A stretch of DNA of 64,000 nucleotides from an uncultured Spartobacteria bacterium (GCA_903933715.1 CAIZLD010000018.1:1-64000); one strand, 5' to 3'; positions 33,028 to 41,483 are shown, numbered from the stretch's first letter. Numbers and translations are program-made. Notes: a model not told the origin generated them from the sequence alone.

Positions 33028-35655
33028 ATGGCGCGCGTAATGCCCATTTGGTGTGATCTGGATCGATCGCTCGGGGTTGTCGGTCCAACGGACGCCACAA
33101 CTGCCCAATATCGCTTTTTCCAAAACGATACCATCTCCCTTGTCCTCCACGGCTTGCGGGAAAACACCTCCAGCGTCCTTGCGGGCTCTCCCTACGAAAC
33201 GGCCAGCATCGAGTGGAACAAGCTGGTGGCCACGCTCAGCCTGGTTGATGCCGCGCCCGCTGGCGGCACGTTTAAGGTGCGGGTAACGGGCGTCAATTTA
33301 ACCTACGAGGATACGCCCGAGCTGGAATCAGACGTCCTCAAAGTGGATCTCGAAGCCGCGCTCAATGGCCTTGCTTTGGTATCAGCCCTTGGCGGCGTGA
33401 GCGTGGTCGAGGGCGGCGCGCCGAATATTTACCGAATTCAAAAGACCGATCCGTCCGCGCAATTCACTTTTTCCGTGGTCGAGAACAAACTCTCCCCGGT
33501 CTGTTTCTGCGATGTTCGCGTCGATCCCGACACGGCCGGAAAATGCGAGCTGAAACTTTATCGCGCCCCGGTTGCGTTGACGGACGCTTTTTCGCTCCCA
33601 ATGCCCCCGGCCATTGCCGCTCCTGTTCGCGTTCGCGTCGGGAGTGCCACGCGCAACGAAGTCCAGCGCATCATCATCCCGAACGGTGCGCTGGGGCAAT
33701 TTGCTCTGGACTTCAACGGCCTTGCCGGGAAGCTGATCTCCGTCTCAGGGATTAAAGCTTCGGGGTTCGCTGCCGCATTGAACGATCCCTACACGGCGGC
33801 CAATTCCGCGGACATTCGTTTCGCCGTGACCAGCCCGACCGCCCGGGTTTTCGATATTGAGTTCATCGGCGCGTTTGCAAAAACCGAGCAACCGCTTTTC
33901 TCGGTCGAGATGTTCGACCAAACCCCGCTTGATCTTCCGCAGGCCGAGATGCAAATCACCTCGCTGCGCGTTGAGGATTTGCTCGATACGGCCGCGAGCG
34001 CAGGATTGCTGTTTGAGATCGCGGCGTTCGATTCCAACGGCGCCAAGACGACGCTCATTCAGCAACCTGTCACGATCGTCAACAACGCCATCGACTCCAG
34101 CTCCATTACCCAGGCCGAACAGCAACCGCTTCTCACCCGGACGGAGACGGTCTACCAATACGTTGACCCGTCCCAGCCGATGCTGGCGGGGATTTTCGGG
34201 CATCCGTTCGCCCCGGAAGATGCGGCGCAGGATTACACATTCATTCACGACTTCGGCACCTGGCGGCCGATTGTCGAGGTGTATCGCAAGACCTCTGAGG
34301 TGCCCGAGGTATGGACCCGCGTTCCGTCCAATCATTTCACCGTGGAGGCAGTCACCGCAAACCAGGTGCGCGTTTACGGGTTCGATTTTGAGGTCGAGGC
34401 CAACAAGCTGCACGTGGATGTCATTGATCCCGACGCCCGCGTGCTCGTCAACACGCATGAGCATTCGACGGATCAGGTGTACCGCGAAATCAACGGGGTC
34501 AAGACCCCTCTTTCCGGCATCCTGGACAGTCTCGCAAACATCCTTCCGACCGGCTGGCCAAATATTCCGGCGAATAAGCTCAGCGGCACGGTATCGCTTG
34601 ATAACCTCGACATCGAGGCGATTGCAAAATCGCTTTCCGGATCCACAAATTTCCCGACCACACTAAAAGAGCTTTTCGGAGATCCCGCAATCGCGGCAAC
34701 GGTGGCCGAGGCGCTCAAGGATTCAAGCACGTTTGCAGATACCCTCAAAGCCTTGCTGGCCACGTCCGATGTCGCGGCTGTAGTCTCCAAAGCACTCCAG
34801 GGCGATTCCGCCTTCGCAGCCGTCATCCGCGATATGTTTAGCACCTTGCTCGCCACGGGCGGTGTAATGCCTCCGGGGATCACGCTCATGCAGATCGCGG
34901 ACATTGACGAGCAATTCCCGGCGCGGATTCCCGCGACTGGCACTTCCGCCGGGCTTGCGCCGCTTTTACCTTCGGCGGTCACCGGCCTAACCGACAAAGG
35001 GGAACTCGCTGCATCGCTTCCCTCCGCCGCGAGCAGCAGCGGCTGGAAATATACGCTTTCCCGCGCGACTCAGGCTCCGCAAGTCCGCAATCTCCGCCCC
35101 CGGCAGCAGTTTCCGGCGGGCTCGGTTGTCGCATCGGACGGGCGCGCCTGGTATATCGCGGATATCGCCGATCAGACGGCATGGCCGCGTGAAATGACGC
35201 GTCGCATCCTGGTCCTCCCGCTTACCGAAACGATGTTTTCGCCGGGGTCAAAGTTCGCTTGCATCGCCACGTTTGGCGTAAACCTCGTCGGTAACTGCGA
35301 GGGGCAATATATGTTTGTGCTCAAAACCGGCGTTCCGGTCGGGGCGGCAGGATTTGGGGCAAACCTTGAAAACGTGTTGTGGGACGATCCGCTCATTGAG
35401 GAGCCAATTTTGCTTACCTCAGCCACGGTGTTTCACACCTTCGGCCTCACGCTCACCCACGCCCTGGACGGGACGATCACCGGCACGGCCACTCGTTACG
35501 CTCAGACCCTCCCCCTTGGAGCGCCCCTTGTGGGAGCGAAACGCATTGTCTATGCCGCCCTGGAGCGATTCGATACCGAAAACACCATCCTCCCGCCAAT
35601 CGGCCAAGTCAGTTTGAAATTGAAGGGGGCAAAAGCCTCGATCTGCCCTATTTAA
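33028..35655 (+). CDS. Large tail appendage / fibre-like structural protein
   Basis: 875 aa, preceded by GAGGAGG. The N-terminal 440 residues are beta-rich (FKVRVTGVNLTYEDTPELES; FRVRVGSAT-type strands). Around residues 370-480 is a segment with FIHDFGTWRPIVEVYRK and EVEANKLHVDVIDPDARVL that resembles tail appendage beta domains. About 540-620 are short helical near-repeats (LKELFGDPAIAATVAEALKD, TFADTLKALLATSDVAAVVS, DSAFAAVIRDMFSTLLATGG). A further beta domain ends the protein. Likely a tail-tip or side-fibre component; the specific role is unknown. Confidence 0.65.
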   Translation: MARVMPIWCDLDRSLGVVGPTDATTAQYRFFQNDTISLVLHGLRENTSSVLAGSPYETASIEWNKLVATLSLVDAAPAGGTFKVRVTGVNLTYEDTPELESDVLKVDLEAALNGLALVSALGGVSVVEGGAPNIYRIQKTDPSAQFTFSVVENKLSPVCFCDVRVDPDTAGKCELKLYRAPVALTDAFSLPMPPAIAAPVRVRVGSATRNEVQRIIIPNGALGQFALDFNGLAGKLISVSGIKASGFAAALNDPYTAANSADIRFAVTSPTARVFDIEFIGAFAKTEQPLFSVEMFDQTPLDLPQAEMQITSLRVEDLLDTAASAGLLFEIAAFDSNGAKTTLIQQPVTIVNNAIDSSSITQAEQQPLLTRTETVYQYVDPSQPMLAGIFGHPFAPEDAAQDYTFIHDFGTWRPIVEVYRKTSEVPEVWTRVPSNHFTVEAVTANQVRVYGFDFEVEANKLHVDVIDPDARVLVNTHEHSTDQVYREINGVKTPLSGILDSLANILPTGWPNIPANKLSGTVSLDNLDIEAIAKSLSGSTNFPTTLKELFGDPAIAATVAEALKDSSTFADTLKALLATSDVAAVVSKALQGDSAFAAVIRDMFSTLLATGGVMPPGITLMQIADIDEQFPARIPATGTSAGLAPLLPSAVTGLTDKGELAASLPSAASSSGWKYTLSRATQAPQVRNLRPRQQFPAGSVVASDGRAWYIADIADQTAWPREMTRRILVLPLTETMFSPGSKFACIATFGVNLVGNCEGQYMFVLKTGVPVGAAGFGANLENVLWDDPLIEEPILLTSATVFHTFGLTLTHALDGTITGTATRYAQTLPLGAPLVGAKRIVYAALERFDTENTILPPIGQVSLKLKGAKASICPI

Positions 35656-35659
35656 GCTT

Positions 35660-37240
35660 ATGCCAGAAACTTTTTATTTTGTGCGCGGGCAGTTGGTCAA
35701 CGTGACACAGTCACCCGCTTCCAATATCTTTACCGGGAATATGCCGGGAGGGCTTTCGTTCTCGTCGTCGCTGAATGGAAGTAGTTATTTCGCGCAGGTG
35801 ACCGGGACGGTTAACGCGCCCGCGGGAACCTACCAAACCAGCTTCGCCACCTTTATCATCAGCGACCCTAATCCTCTCGATCCCCCTGTTATTTCCTGTG
35901 CAGAGGCCATTCTTTCCAATGGAGTCAATGTCGCAACCGTGGGCGCAGGTGCGATTAACCTCCAGTTCGCGGCCTCAAACTCCGGCTCAAATTGGCAGGC
36001 ATCGCTCCCATCCGGGTGCGGCATCAATTCGTTTGGGCATGTCTCCGGGACGCTCTCTCCGGGCTCCTACTCGATCGTGGTCCAATGCCAGAATTACGCG
36101 TGGACTCAAAACGATTACACTCACGGCCCAGCTCAGATCACCACCTACGCGCTGACATTAGTAGTAATTCCTGCCCTCCCGGTTGTCACGCTGAATTCAA
36201 ACTACTATGGGCCAACCTGGGGAGGTAACTACACGGTGGGCGATGACATGCCTAACGGGGCTCTGTTTAGCGTGCAGGACTACGCCAGGCCGGTCACTTG
36301 GACCGCAACAGGCCTGCCCGATGGTGTCAACATTAACCCCACCTCCGGCTACGTCACCGGCAAATTGACCGCGCCCGGTGAATATAATGTGACCGTGGAG
36401 GCCACCAATAGCACAGGTAGCGGGACGTTCGCGCAAACGATTATTGTCGCGGCGAACCAAAACGTTCCGGTTGTGACCCTCTCCGCCCAGCAGCCGGGCT
36501 ATACGGGTCAAGACAATGGCTACGGCCAAACGCGACCGCTTGCCTTTGAGGTTGGCGCGGCTGCAAAGATTTTCTTTGATACCACCAACGATCCCGCATC
36601 ATGGACCGCCGCCGATCTGCCGCTCGGGTTGACGATCGACCCGGATACCGGCGTTGTTTCCGGGCTGATCCGCGTGCCCGGCAGCTACCGTTTTTTTGTC
36701 ACCGCCACCAACGACGTGGGGTCGAGCGAGCCCTTGGGTGTCACGGTTACCGCAACCGGATCGGCTCAGGCGTTCCAGTTCGTGAGCGACGACCCTTCAT
36801 TGACGGATGTGCAGATCGACATCCGAACCGGTATCGTCACCAGCAGCTTGCCTCAGGCATTTAAGCAGCTCCAGCGTGTTCGGCTTGCATTAGTTTTCCT
36901 CGATTACGGCGCTCCTGTTGATCCGCCCGATCCCGCCGATGTGCTAATCGGCATCCGGAAGCAGGGCATGTATGACGGCGAATATTTATTTCCCTCTCCC
37001 GCTGCCGAATTGGTCCCGGCCGATCAGACCCACCCGGCTTATCTGCTGGCAGAATACACCGTGAATAATCCCGACATCAACGGGGAGATCATCGACGCGA
37101 TCGGTGCGTCGCTCCAGGGCGTCCCGGCACCAGTAGTCAACGCGATGGCGGAAGTGGCGTGGAAGCAGGACCAAATCCAGCGCATTTCAAAAACGTTCAC
37201 ACAGACCTACGAGCCTGCGATTACCGACACGGAAAATTAA
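35660..37240 (+). CDS. Tail protein with repeated putative Ig (He_PIG-like) domains
   Basis: 526 aa. At least three beta-sandwich repeats each contain the pattern LP-GL/V-x-I-x-P-x-T/S-G-x-V/I-x-G, for example ATGLPDGVNINPTSGYVTGK, ADLPLGLTIDPDTGVVSGLI and an earlier NSFGHVSGTLSPGSYSI. The C-terminal 140 residues (VQIDIRTGIVTSSLPQAFKQ ...) differ and may attach to the tail. Such domains on phage virions commonly bind cell-surface carbohydrate. It sits between two other large fibre-like genes. Confidence 0.75.
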   Translation: MPETFYFVRGQLVNVTQSPASNIFTGNMPGGLSFSSSLNGSSYFAQVTGTVNAPAGTYQTSFATFIISDPNPLDPPVISCAEAILSNGVNVATVGAGAINLQFAASNSGSNWQASLPSGCGINSFGHVSGTLSPGSYSIVVQCQNYAWTQNDYTHGPAQITTYALTLVVIPALPVVTLNSNYYGPTWGGNYTVGDDMPNGALFSVQDYARPVTWTATGLPDGVNINPTSGYVTGKLTAPGEYNVTVEATNSTGSGTFAQTIIVAANQNVPVVTLSAQQPGYTGQDNGYGQTRPLAFEVGAAAKIFFDTTNDPASWTAADLPLGLTIDPDTGVVSGLIRVPGSYRFFVTATNDVGSSEPLGVTVTATGSAQAFQFVSDDPSLTDVQIDIRTGIVTSSLPQAFKQLQRVRLALVFLDYGAPVDPPDPADVLIGIRKQGMYDGEYLFPSPAAELVPADQTHPAYLLAEYTVNNPDINGEIIDAIGASLQGVPAPVVNAMAEVAWKQDQIQRISKTFTQTYEPAITDTEN

Positions 37241-37276
37241 GGGCGCTCCCGGGCGATTTGACACGCTCGCGATGTC

Positions 37277-39559
37277 ATGCGCATTGCCATCAATACCGAG
37301 AGCCACGGGGTGCTAATCACACCCACCCCTTTAATGTTCAAGGGGGGTTCACTGGAGCCGCTCACCGTGAGTTTTGCGCCAAGCGGCGGGGCGGCTCCGA
37401 TTCAGCTTGCGGCGGATGTGACGATCGAGTTTGGCGTGACCCACGGCGATTCCATTGTCTTGGCGTATGCCGCAAATTTTCAACGCGGCCCGGGGAATCT
37501 CTACCAGACGGAAGTTGGTTTTTCCGGAGAGACGCTGCTTGGTTTGCTCTCCTCGTCTCCGCTGCCTGTCGATTGCGAAATCGCGTGGGGCGTGGGAGAC
37601 CGCAAATACAAGTCGATCACATTCAAGGCCAACGTGGAGAGGTCTGTAATCCCCGACGCTGTTGTTCCCGAGCCCGATCCAGAAGTCTATGTTGCCACGA
37701 GCAAATTGCAGTCTTTTCTCGCGGTAAAAGCCCCCCTGGCGAGCCCTACCTTCACTGGCACGCCCACGGCACCCACGGCCGCCCCCGGAACCAATACGAC
37801 GCAGCTCGCAAACACTGCATTCGTCAAGATCGCGATCGACAACGTAATCGCGGGAGCGCCTGGAGCGCTCGATACGCTTAAAGAAATTTCCGACCAGCTC
37901 GCGAATGACGAAGATGCCGTTGCCGCGCTAACAGCCGCGCTCGCATCAAAAGCCACCGCCGCCCAGGGCGCGAAAGCGGACAGTGCATTGCAGCCCGACG
38001 GAAACGGCTCGCAGCTTACCGGGATCACCCCCGCGCAAATCGGAGCGGCAACCGCCGCCCAGGGCACGAAAGCGGACAGCGCGGTCCAGCCTTCCGGGCT
38101 GACTAAAGTAGCTGTGGGGCTTGGGAGCGCGGACGACACGAGCGATGCGAATAAGCCGATCAGTACCGCACAACAAGCCGCGCTGGATTCAAAAACCCCC
38201 GCTGCAACGCAAGCGGAAGTGGATGCGGGAAGCTCTACAACAAAGGCGGTATCTCCATCGGCTCTCAAAGCGGCCGGCGTATTCTACGACGACTTCCGCC
38301 GTGCCGATGTCACCGGGACGAACATCGGGACGGCAAACACCGGTAACGCATATACAGTTCTTGGGTCTGGTGCGGCAACTACGTCGATTTCAAGCAACAA
38401 GCTCACGTCGAACGGGACTAGCTATATTTGGCCCACATTGAATGCTCCTGTGCGCCGCTTCGGTTGCTCGTTCATTTACACCTCTGGAACCGGGGCCGGT
38501 GCTAACGTAAACGCCATGCTGATTTCCAAGGCGGGCGCAGGTAATTTAACTGACATGCTCCACGCGACTTGGAACAAGAGTAATATTGCCGTTGCGGATT
38601 GGAGAAACGGATCAAGCGGTGCGGCCATTGTTTCTGAGGTGTTTTCCGAGCCATTGGTCATGGGGAAGGAATACTCGGTTGAGATCGAGCTTGTTCCCGA
38701 ACTAAACAAAGTCATTTTACGTTCACCTTCAGGAAAAATATTGAGCGGGACCAACGAACACGTTGCCGAATACAACACGCCGTATATCGCGTTCGAGCAT
38801 GGGTTCAATTCGGATTCGGTTTATCTTCAGGCATTTACTAAATTGTGGGCCGTTGAAGAAGGGCTTGCTGGGTATATCGACCTGATTGGGCAGGCTCGCA
38901 GAGATTTCAGACTGCGCACGAATGATGGGTTTTATCGTAACCGCGACACCTATTTAATCCCGGCGACCGGGGCGACATGGACTAACCTTAACAGTGGTTC
39001 AGGTTCTATCAACCCATCCGGTGATTGTCTCTATTCTCACACAACAGCGGCATCCTCGTCTGTATCGAATTGGTGTGCAGGGAAAGTCGTTCCGGTGCTA
39101 CGCAACCGAAGACAGAATTTTTCGGGTTTTAACTGGAGCTTCCCAGTAAAATTTACATTCCGGTATTGCCATGTGGCTCAAACGGGATCGCTGTCCGCAG
39201 ATGACAAAGCGTGCATTCTTTTTGGGACTCCATACAACCGCACAACATCGGGAGACTTGGCGGGACGCGGTATCGGCTTGCAGATTGTAGGACAAACACT
39301 CTACGCGCAGGTTCACGACGGAACTACACTAACGACCTCGGCTTGGTCTTATGTAATCCCGACGTTTTGCGAAATCACTCTTGCCTATGACGGAGCGGGA
39401 ACGCTTACCGTCTACGTTAACGGCGTTTCTGTTGGCACGCTTGCTGGCGGCCCTCTAAGCTACAGTGTGCAGTATTACAACATCACGCACGCCATTTGGA
39501 ATACCAATGGAGGCGGGGCAAGCGTGTTCTCCGTTTTATCTCCAATCGACCAGGAATAA
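37277..39559 (+). CDS. Tail fibre / receptor-binding protein
   Basis: 760 aa, ATG 13 nt after a TTTGACA box. The N-terminal domain (about 1-140) probably attaches to the virion. A fibre-shaft region has the common APLASPTFTGTPTAPTAAPG signature, followed by helical/collagen-like repeats (ATAAQGAKADSALQPDGNG; ATAAQGTKADSAVQPSGL). The C-terminal half (about 330-760) is beta-rich and likely concanavalin/LamG-like (TFCEITLAYDGAGTLTVYVN, GVSVGTLAGGPLSYSVQYYN), a probable glycan-binding tip. It is the last large virion gene before the lysis cassette, as expected for the host-range determinant. Confidence 0.82.
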   Translation: MRIAINTESHGVLITPTPLMFKGGSLEPLTVSFAPSGGAAPIQLAADVTIEFGVTHGDSIVLAYAANFQRGPGNLYQTEVGFSGETLLGLLSSSPLPVDCEIAWGVGDRKYKSITFKANVERSVIPDAVVPEPDPEVYVATSKLQSFLAVKAPLASPTFTGTPTAPTAAPGTNTTQLANTAFVKIAIDNVIAGAPGALDTLKEISDQLANDEDAVAALTAALASKATAAQGAKADSALQPDGNGSQLTGITPAQIGAATAAQGTKADSAVQPSGLTKVAVGLGSADDTSDANKPISTAQQAALDSKTPAATQAEVDAGSSTTKAVSPSALKAAGVFYDDFRRADVTGTNIGTANTGNAYTVLGSGAATTSISSNKLTSNGTSYIWPTLNAPVRRFGCSFIYTSGTGAGANVNAMLISKAGAGNLTDMLHATWNKSNIAVADWRNGSSGAAIVSEVFSEPLVMGKEYSVEIELVPELNKVILRSPSGKILSGTNEHVAEYNTPYIAFEHGFNSDSVYLQAFTKLWAVEEGLAGYIDLIGQARRDFRLRTNDGFYRNRDTYLIPATGATWTNLNSGSGSINPSGDCLYSHTTAASSSVSNWCAGKVVPVLRNRRQNFSGFNWSFPVKFTFRYCHVAQTGSLSADDKACILFGTPYNRTTSGDLAGRGIGLQIVGQTLYAQVHDGTTLTTSAWSYVIPTFCEITLAYDGAGTLTVYVNGVSVGTLAGGPLSYSVQYYNITHAIWNTNGGGASVFSVLSPIDQE

Positions 39560-39562
39560 CTT

Positions 39563-39778
39563 ATGAATATCACAATCACGTCCCCTATTGACGGATCTGA
39601 AAATGCGTTGCGTAAAGCATTGGCCATGGCCGCGCCGTCGTTAGTTATTCAATCATGCCCAGCATCTCGCTCGGCTGAAGGCGTCACGCTTTTGATTGAG
39701 ACGGATCGGTCGCTTACCGAACAGGAATCCGTTGCGATTCGTGAGGAGTTTTTAAAAGCGTTGTTGGTAATTTCGTAA
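39563..39778 (+). CDS. Small hypothetical protein after tail fibre
   Basis: 71 aa: strands and a helix (SPIDGSENALRKALAMAAPS, TDRSLTEQESVAIREEFLKA). Possibly a fibre assembly chaperone by position; no motif supports that. Close spacing (3 nt) to both neighbours suggests the same transcript. Confidence 0.6.
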   Translation: MNITITSPIDGSENALRKALAMAAPSLVIQSCPASRSAEGVTLLIETDRSLTEQESVAIREEFLKALLVIS

Positions 39779-39781
39779 TCC

Positions 39782-40063
39782 ATGAGCGACGAGGAAAAAG
39801 ACAATCTACGACGGATCGAGGATAAACTCGAAGACCACTCCGAACTTCTCACGGAAATCCGCATCGCCGTTGATCGGCTCACTCATCAACCCGTATGCAA
39901 GTCGCCGAACCTGTGTATAGAATTGCAGGGGGTTCTCAAGGATCACGAAATACGAATCGCCCGGATGGAGGCAATCCGTAATTGGGCTCTCGGGGTTGTC
40001 GGAACCATCTCGCTCATCGCGTGGATTTGCTGGGACTTGCTCAAACTTTGGTTCAAGAAATGA
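39782..40063 (+). CDS. Coiled-coil protein with C-terminal membrane anchor (XhlA/holin-like)
   Basis: 93 aa: an N-terminal coil (EEKDNLRRIEDKLEDHSELL) followed by a single C-terminal transmembrane helix (WALGVVGTISLIAWICWDLL) and a basic end. The same layout occurs in XhlA/hemolysin-type proteins and antiholins of phage lysis cassettes. It is the first gene of the lysis cluster and overlaps the spanin-like gene (ATGA at 40060). Confidence 0.6.
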   Translation: MSDEEKDNLRRIEDKLEDHSELLTEIRIAVDRLTHQPVCKSPNLCIELQGVLKDHEIRIARMEAIRNWALGVVGTISLIAWICWDLLKLWFKK

Positions 40064-40482
40064 ATCTCCTCAAATATCTCCGGCTCATCCTCGTCCTCAA
40101 TCTATGCGGCTGTGCGTCGCATCGCACTGTTCAGGTTGCCCCTGCCGCCGCATACCTCGCCACTGAATCCGCTCGGTTGCAGGTTGCCCGCGCACGGATC
40201 GAGCTTGCCAAGCCTGCGCCCAGCGTGTCTGTTGCAACTGAAGCTCTTGCCAAGGCTGACGCGGCTCTCGCTGATGCCGGGGCAAAGATCGAGCAGATGC
40301 AGCAGGCTCAATCCGACATCGCCAAAGCCAAGGAGGATGCAGAGAAGCGCGAGCGCGAAGCCGATGATGCGCGGAGGTTTTGGCGTGCATGGACGTTCCG
40401 TCTTTCGGCTCTTTGCTTCGCATTCGGTATCTGGACGTTTCGCAAACCGATTCTCGCCCTTTGTGGCGCGCCAACTTTATGA
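40060..40482 (+). CDS. Candidate unimolecular spanin (lipoprotein plus C-terminal membrane segment)
   Basis: 140 aa from the ATG at 40060. N-terminal lipoprotein signal LRLILVLNLCGC with the lipidated Cys at C18, then a periplasmic Ala/Lys/Glu coiled coil (about 40-108: LATESARLQVARARIELAKP, KIEQMQQAQSDIAKAKEDAE). A C-terminal hydrophobic segment (FRLSALCFAFGIWTFRKPIL) would re-enter the inner membrane. Lipid anchor at one end and transmembrane helix at the other is the definition of a u-spanin, which fuses outer and inner membranes at the end of lysis. It overlaps both neighbours by 4 nt within the lysis cassette. Confidence 0.65.
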   Translation: MNLLKYLRLILVLNLCGCASHRTVQVAPAAAYLATESARLQVARARIELAKPAPSVSVATEALAKADAALADAGAKIEQMQQAQSDIAKAKEDAEKREREADDARRFWRAWTFRLSALCFAFGIWTFRKPILALCGAPTL

Positions 40483-40793
40483 CCCGCTCAGAACCATTCT
40501 GGAAATCTCGCACGCTGATGACGTTCATTGCAATCGCGGTCATGTGGGGCTTGTGGGAGCGGGCGTCGGCCATTCTGAGCAGCATCGAAGCGACCAAGGC
40601 CGCTCCGTTCGAGTCGCTCACGCAAACCGCTTTCTGGACGATCTCGCTTCTTGTGGCCGCACTTGCCGGGATCAAAGGCGTTGAGCGCATCTTCGCTTTC
40701 AAGCGCGAGGCCGTTAGCCAAACCGTCAACGCGCTGGAGCAGGTCATTGAGCGAACTCCAGCGCCAAAACATTTCGACGATCAAACGTTGTGA
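40479..40793 (+). CDS. Putative holin (two transmembrane segments)
   Basis: 104 aa from the ATG at 40479 (MTRSEPFWKSRTLMTFIAIA). Two hydrophobic segments (TLMTFIAIAVMWGLW and AFWTISLLVAALAGIKGV) and a charged C-terminal tail (EQVIERTPAPKHFDDQ) fit a class II-like holin, which would open the inner membrane to the endolysin. The position between spanin and endolysin genes supports it. Translation is coupled to the spanin (ATGA). Confidence 0.65.
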   Translation: MTRSEPFWKSRTLMTFIAIAVMWGLWERASAILSSIEATKAAPFESLTQTAFWTISLLVAALAGIKGVERIFAFKREAVSQTVNALEQVIERTPAPKHFDDQTL

Positions 40794-40966
40794 AAATTTC
40801 CGCACTAAGCGAGGCCGTATCCCGTTTGCAGGTCGGTGAACTGCTGATCCTGCATCGCTACGTCTGCCGACAAATCGCCCGCCGTTGCGAACGCGATTGC
40901 GGCGATTGTTGCCAAGCCGCCGAATGTCCCGGCAAAAAGAAAGCCAATGACCAGCAAGCGATTTGA
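40790..40966 (+). CDS. Small Cys-rich hypothetical protein (GTG start)
   Basis: 58 aa starting at a GTG overlapping the holin stop (GTGA) and ending 20 nt inside the endolysin gene. A helical N-terminus (KISALSEAVSRLQVGELLIL) is followed by a Cys cluster (VCRQIARRCERDCGDCCQAA). It fills the 153-nt gap before the endolysin, and coupling matches its neighbours, but no homolog is recognised and the start is non-ATG. Confidence 0.4.
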   Translation: MKISALSEAVSRLQVGELLILHRYVCRQIARRCERDCGDCCQAAECPGKKKANDQQAI

Positions 40967-41453
40967 GGCGTTCCTGTCGTTCATTCTCAAGTGGGAGTGT
41001 GTGCGCGACAAGCATGGCAACGTCATTGCTGAGCATGATCCTCAAGACCCTGGGGGACTGACAAAATACGGCATCGACAAGGCATCGCATCCCAAGGTCG
41101 ATATTGCGAATCTCACGCTCGCCCAAGCCACGGAGATTTATTTCCGGGAATGGCGGGCGTGTGGAGCCGAGTCGATGCCCCCCGGTCTTGGCGAGGTGTT
41201 CTTTAATGCCTGCGTGAATTGCGGCGTATGGCGGGCGCATAAGCTATTGCACGATCCCGGAACGCACAACACTGCGGACAATTTCCTCGACGCGCAGGAA
41301 TCCTTTTATCGGCGCCTCGTGGCTGCTAGAGTTCAGTCGCGCCGGGAGCATTCAGAAGACCCCGAGTGGCTTAATGACCACCCCGATCTTTCAAAATTCC
41401 TCAAGGGCTGGCTCAATCGCACGGCCGATTTGCGACGGCGAATAAAAGCATAA
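40947..41453 (+). CDS. Endolysin, glycoside hydrolase family 108
   Basis: 168 aa. Degrades peptidoglycan to release progeny. The GH108 signature is present: the catalytic Glu E17 in FILKWECVRD, then DPGGLTKYGID and an ATEIYFREWR segment; GLGEVFFNACVNCGVWRAHK and LNDHPDLSKFLKGWLNRTAD complete the domain with its C-terminal peptidoglycan-binding-like part. Normal family length. There is no signal peptide, so it needs the holin. Last phage gene before attR. Confidence 0.88.
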   Translation: MTSKRFEAFLSFILKWECVRDKHGNVIAEHDPQDPGGLTKYGIDKASHPKVDIANLTLAQATEIYFREWRACGAESMPPGLGEVFFNACVNCGVWRAHKLLHDPGTHNTADNFLDAQESFYRRLVAARVQSRREHSEDPEWLNDHPDLSKFLKGWLNRTADLRRRIKA

Positions 41454-41465
41454 AAATATTCACGG

Positions 41466-41483
41466 CGTGAAGCAGGCGTGAAG
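41466..41483. promoter_or_regulatory. Candidate right integrase arm-type sites (two CGTGAAG boxes)
   Basis: CGTGAAG at 41466-41472 and 41477-41483, with the 11-bp period also seen at 3972-3989 near the left end. Located 13 nt after the endolysin stop. Confidence 0.5.

Larger units (their letters stand above)
17752..37263 (+). promoter_or_regulatory. Dispersed TTTGACA start-associated boxes (10 copies)
   Basis: TTTGACA lies at 17752, 20549, 20950, 23819, 24475, 25906, 26769, 29060, 32856 and 37257 (first base). The genes that follow start 16, 12, 14, 38, 40, 13, 14, 13, 14 and 13 nt after the box. In five cases the box also supplies the TGA stop of the gene before it (Val-TGA). A loose CCGC or CGCG often follows (AAGTCCGC, AACTCCGC, CACGCTCGCG). 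No Shine-Dalgarno lies between box and start. Confidence 0.6.

Noticed and set aside
17752-37263. TTGACA boxes as individual sigma70 promoters
   Set aside because: At 12-16 nt from the start codons there is no room for a -10 hexamer and transcription start upstream of each gene.
33028-39559. Diversity-generating retroelement acting on tail fibre genes
   Set aside because: No reverse transcriptase gene and no template-like repeat of the fibre C-termini is present.
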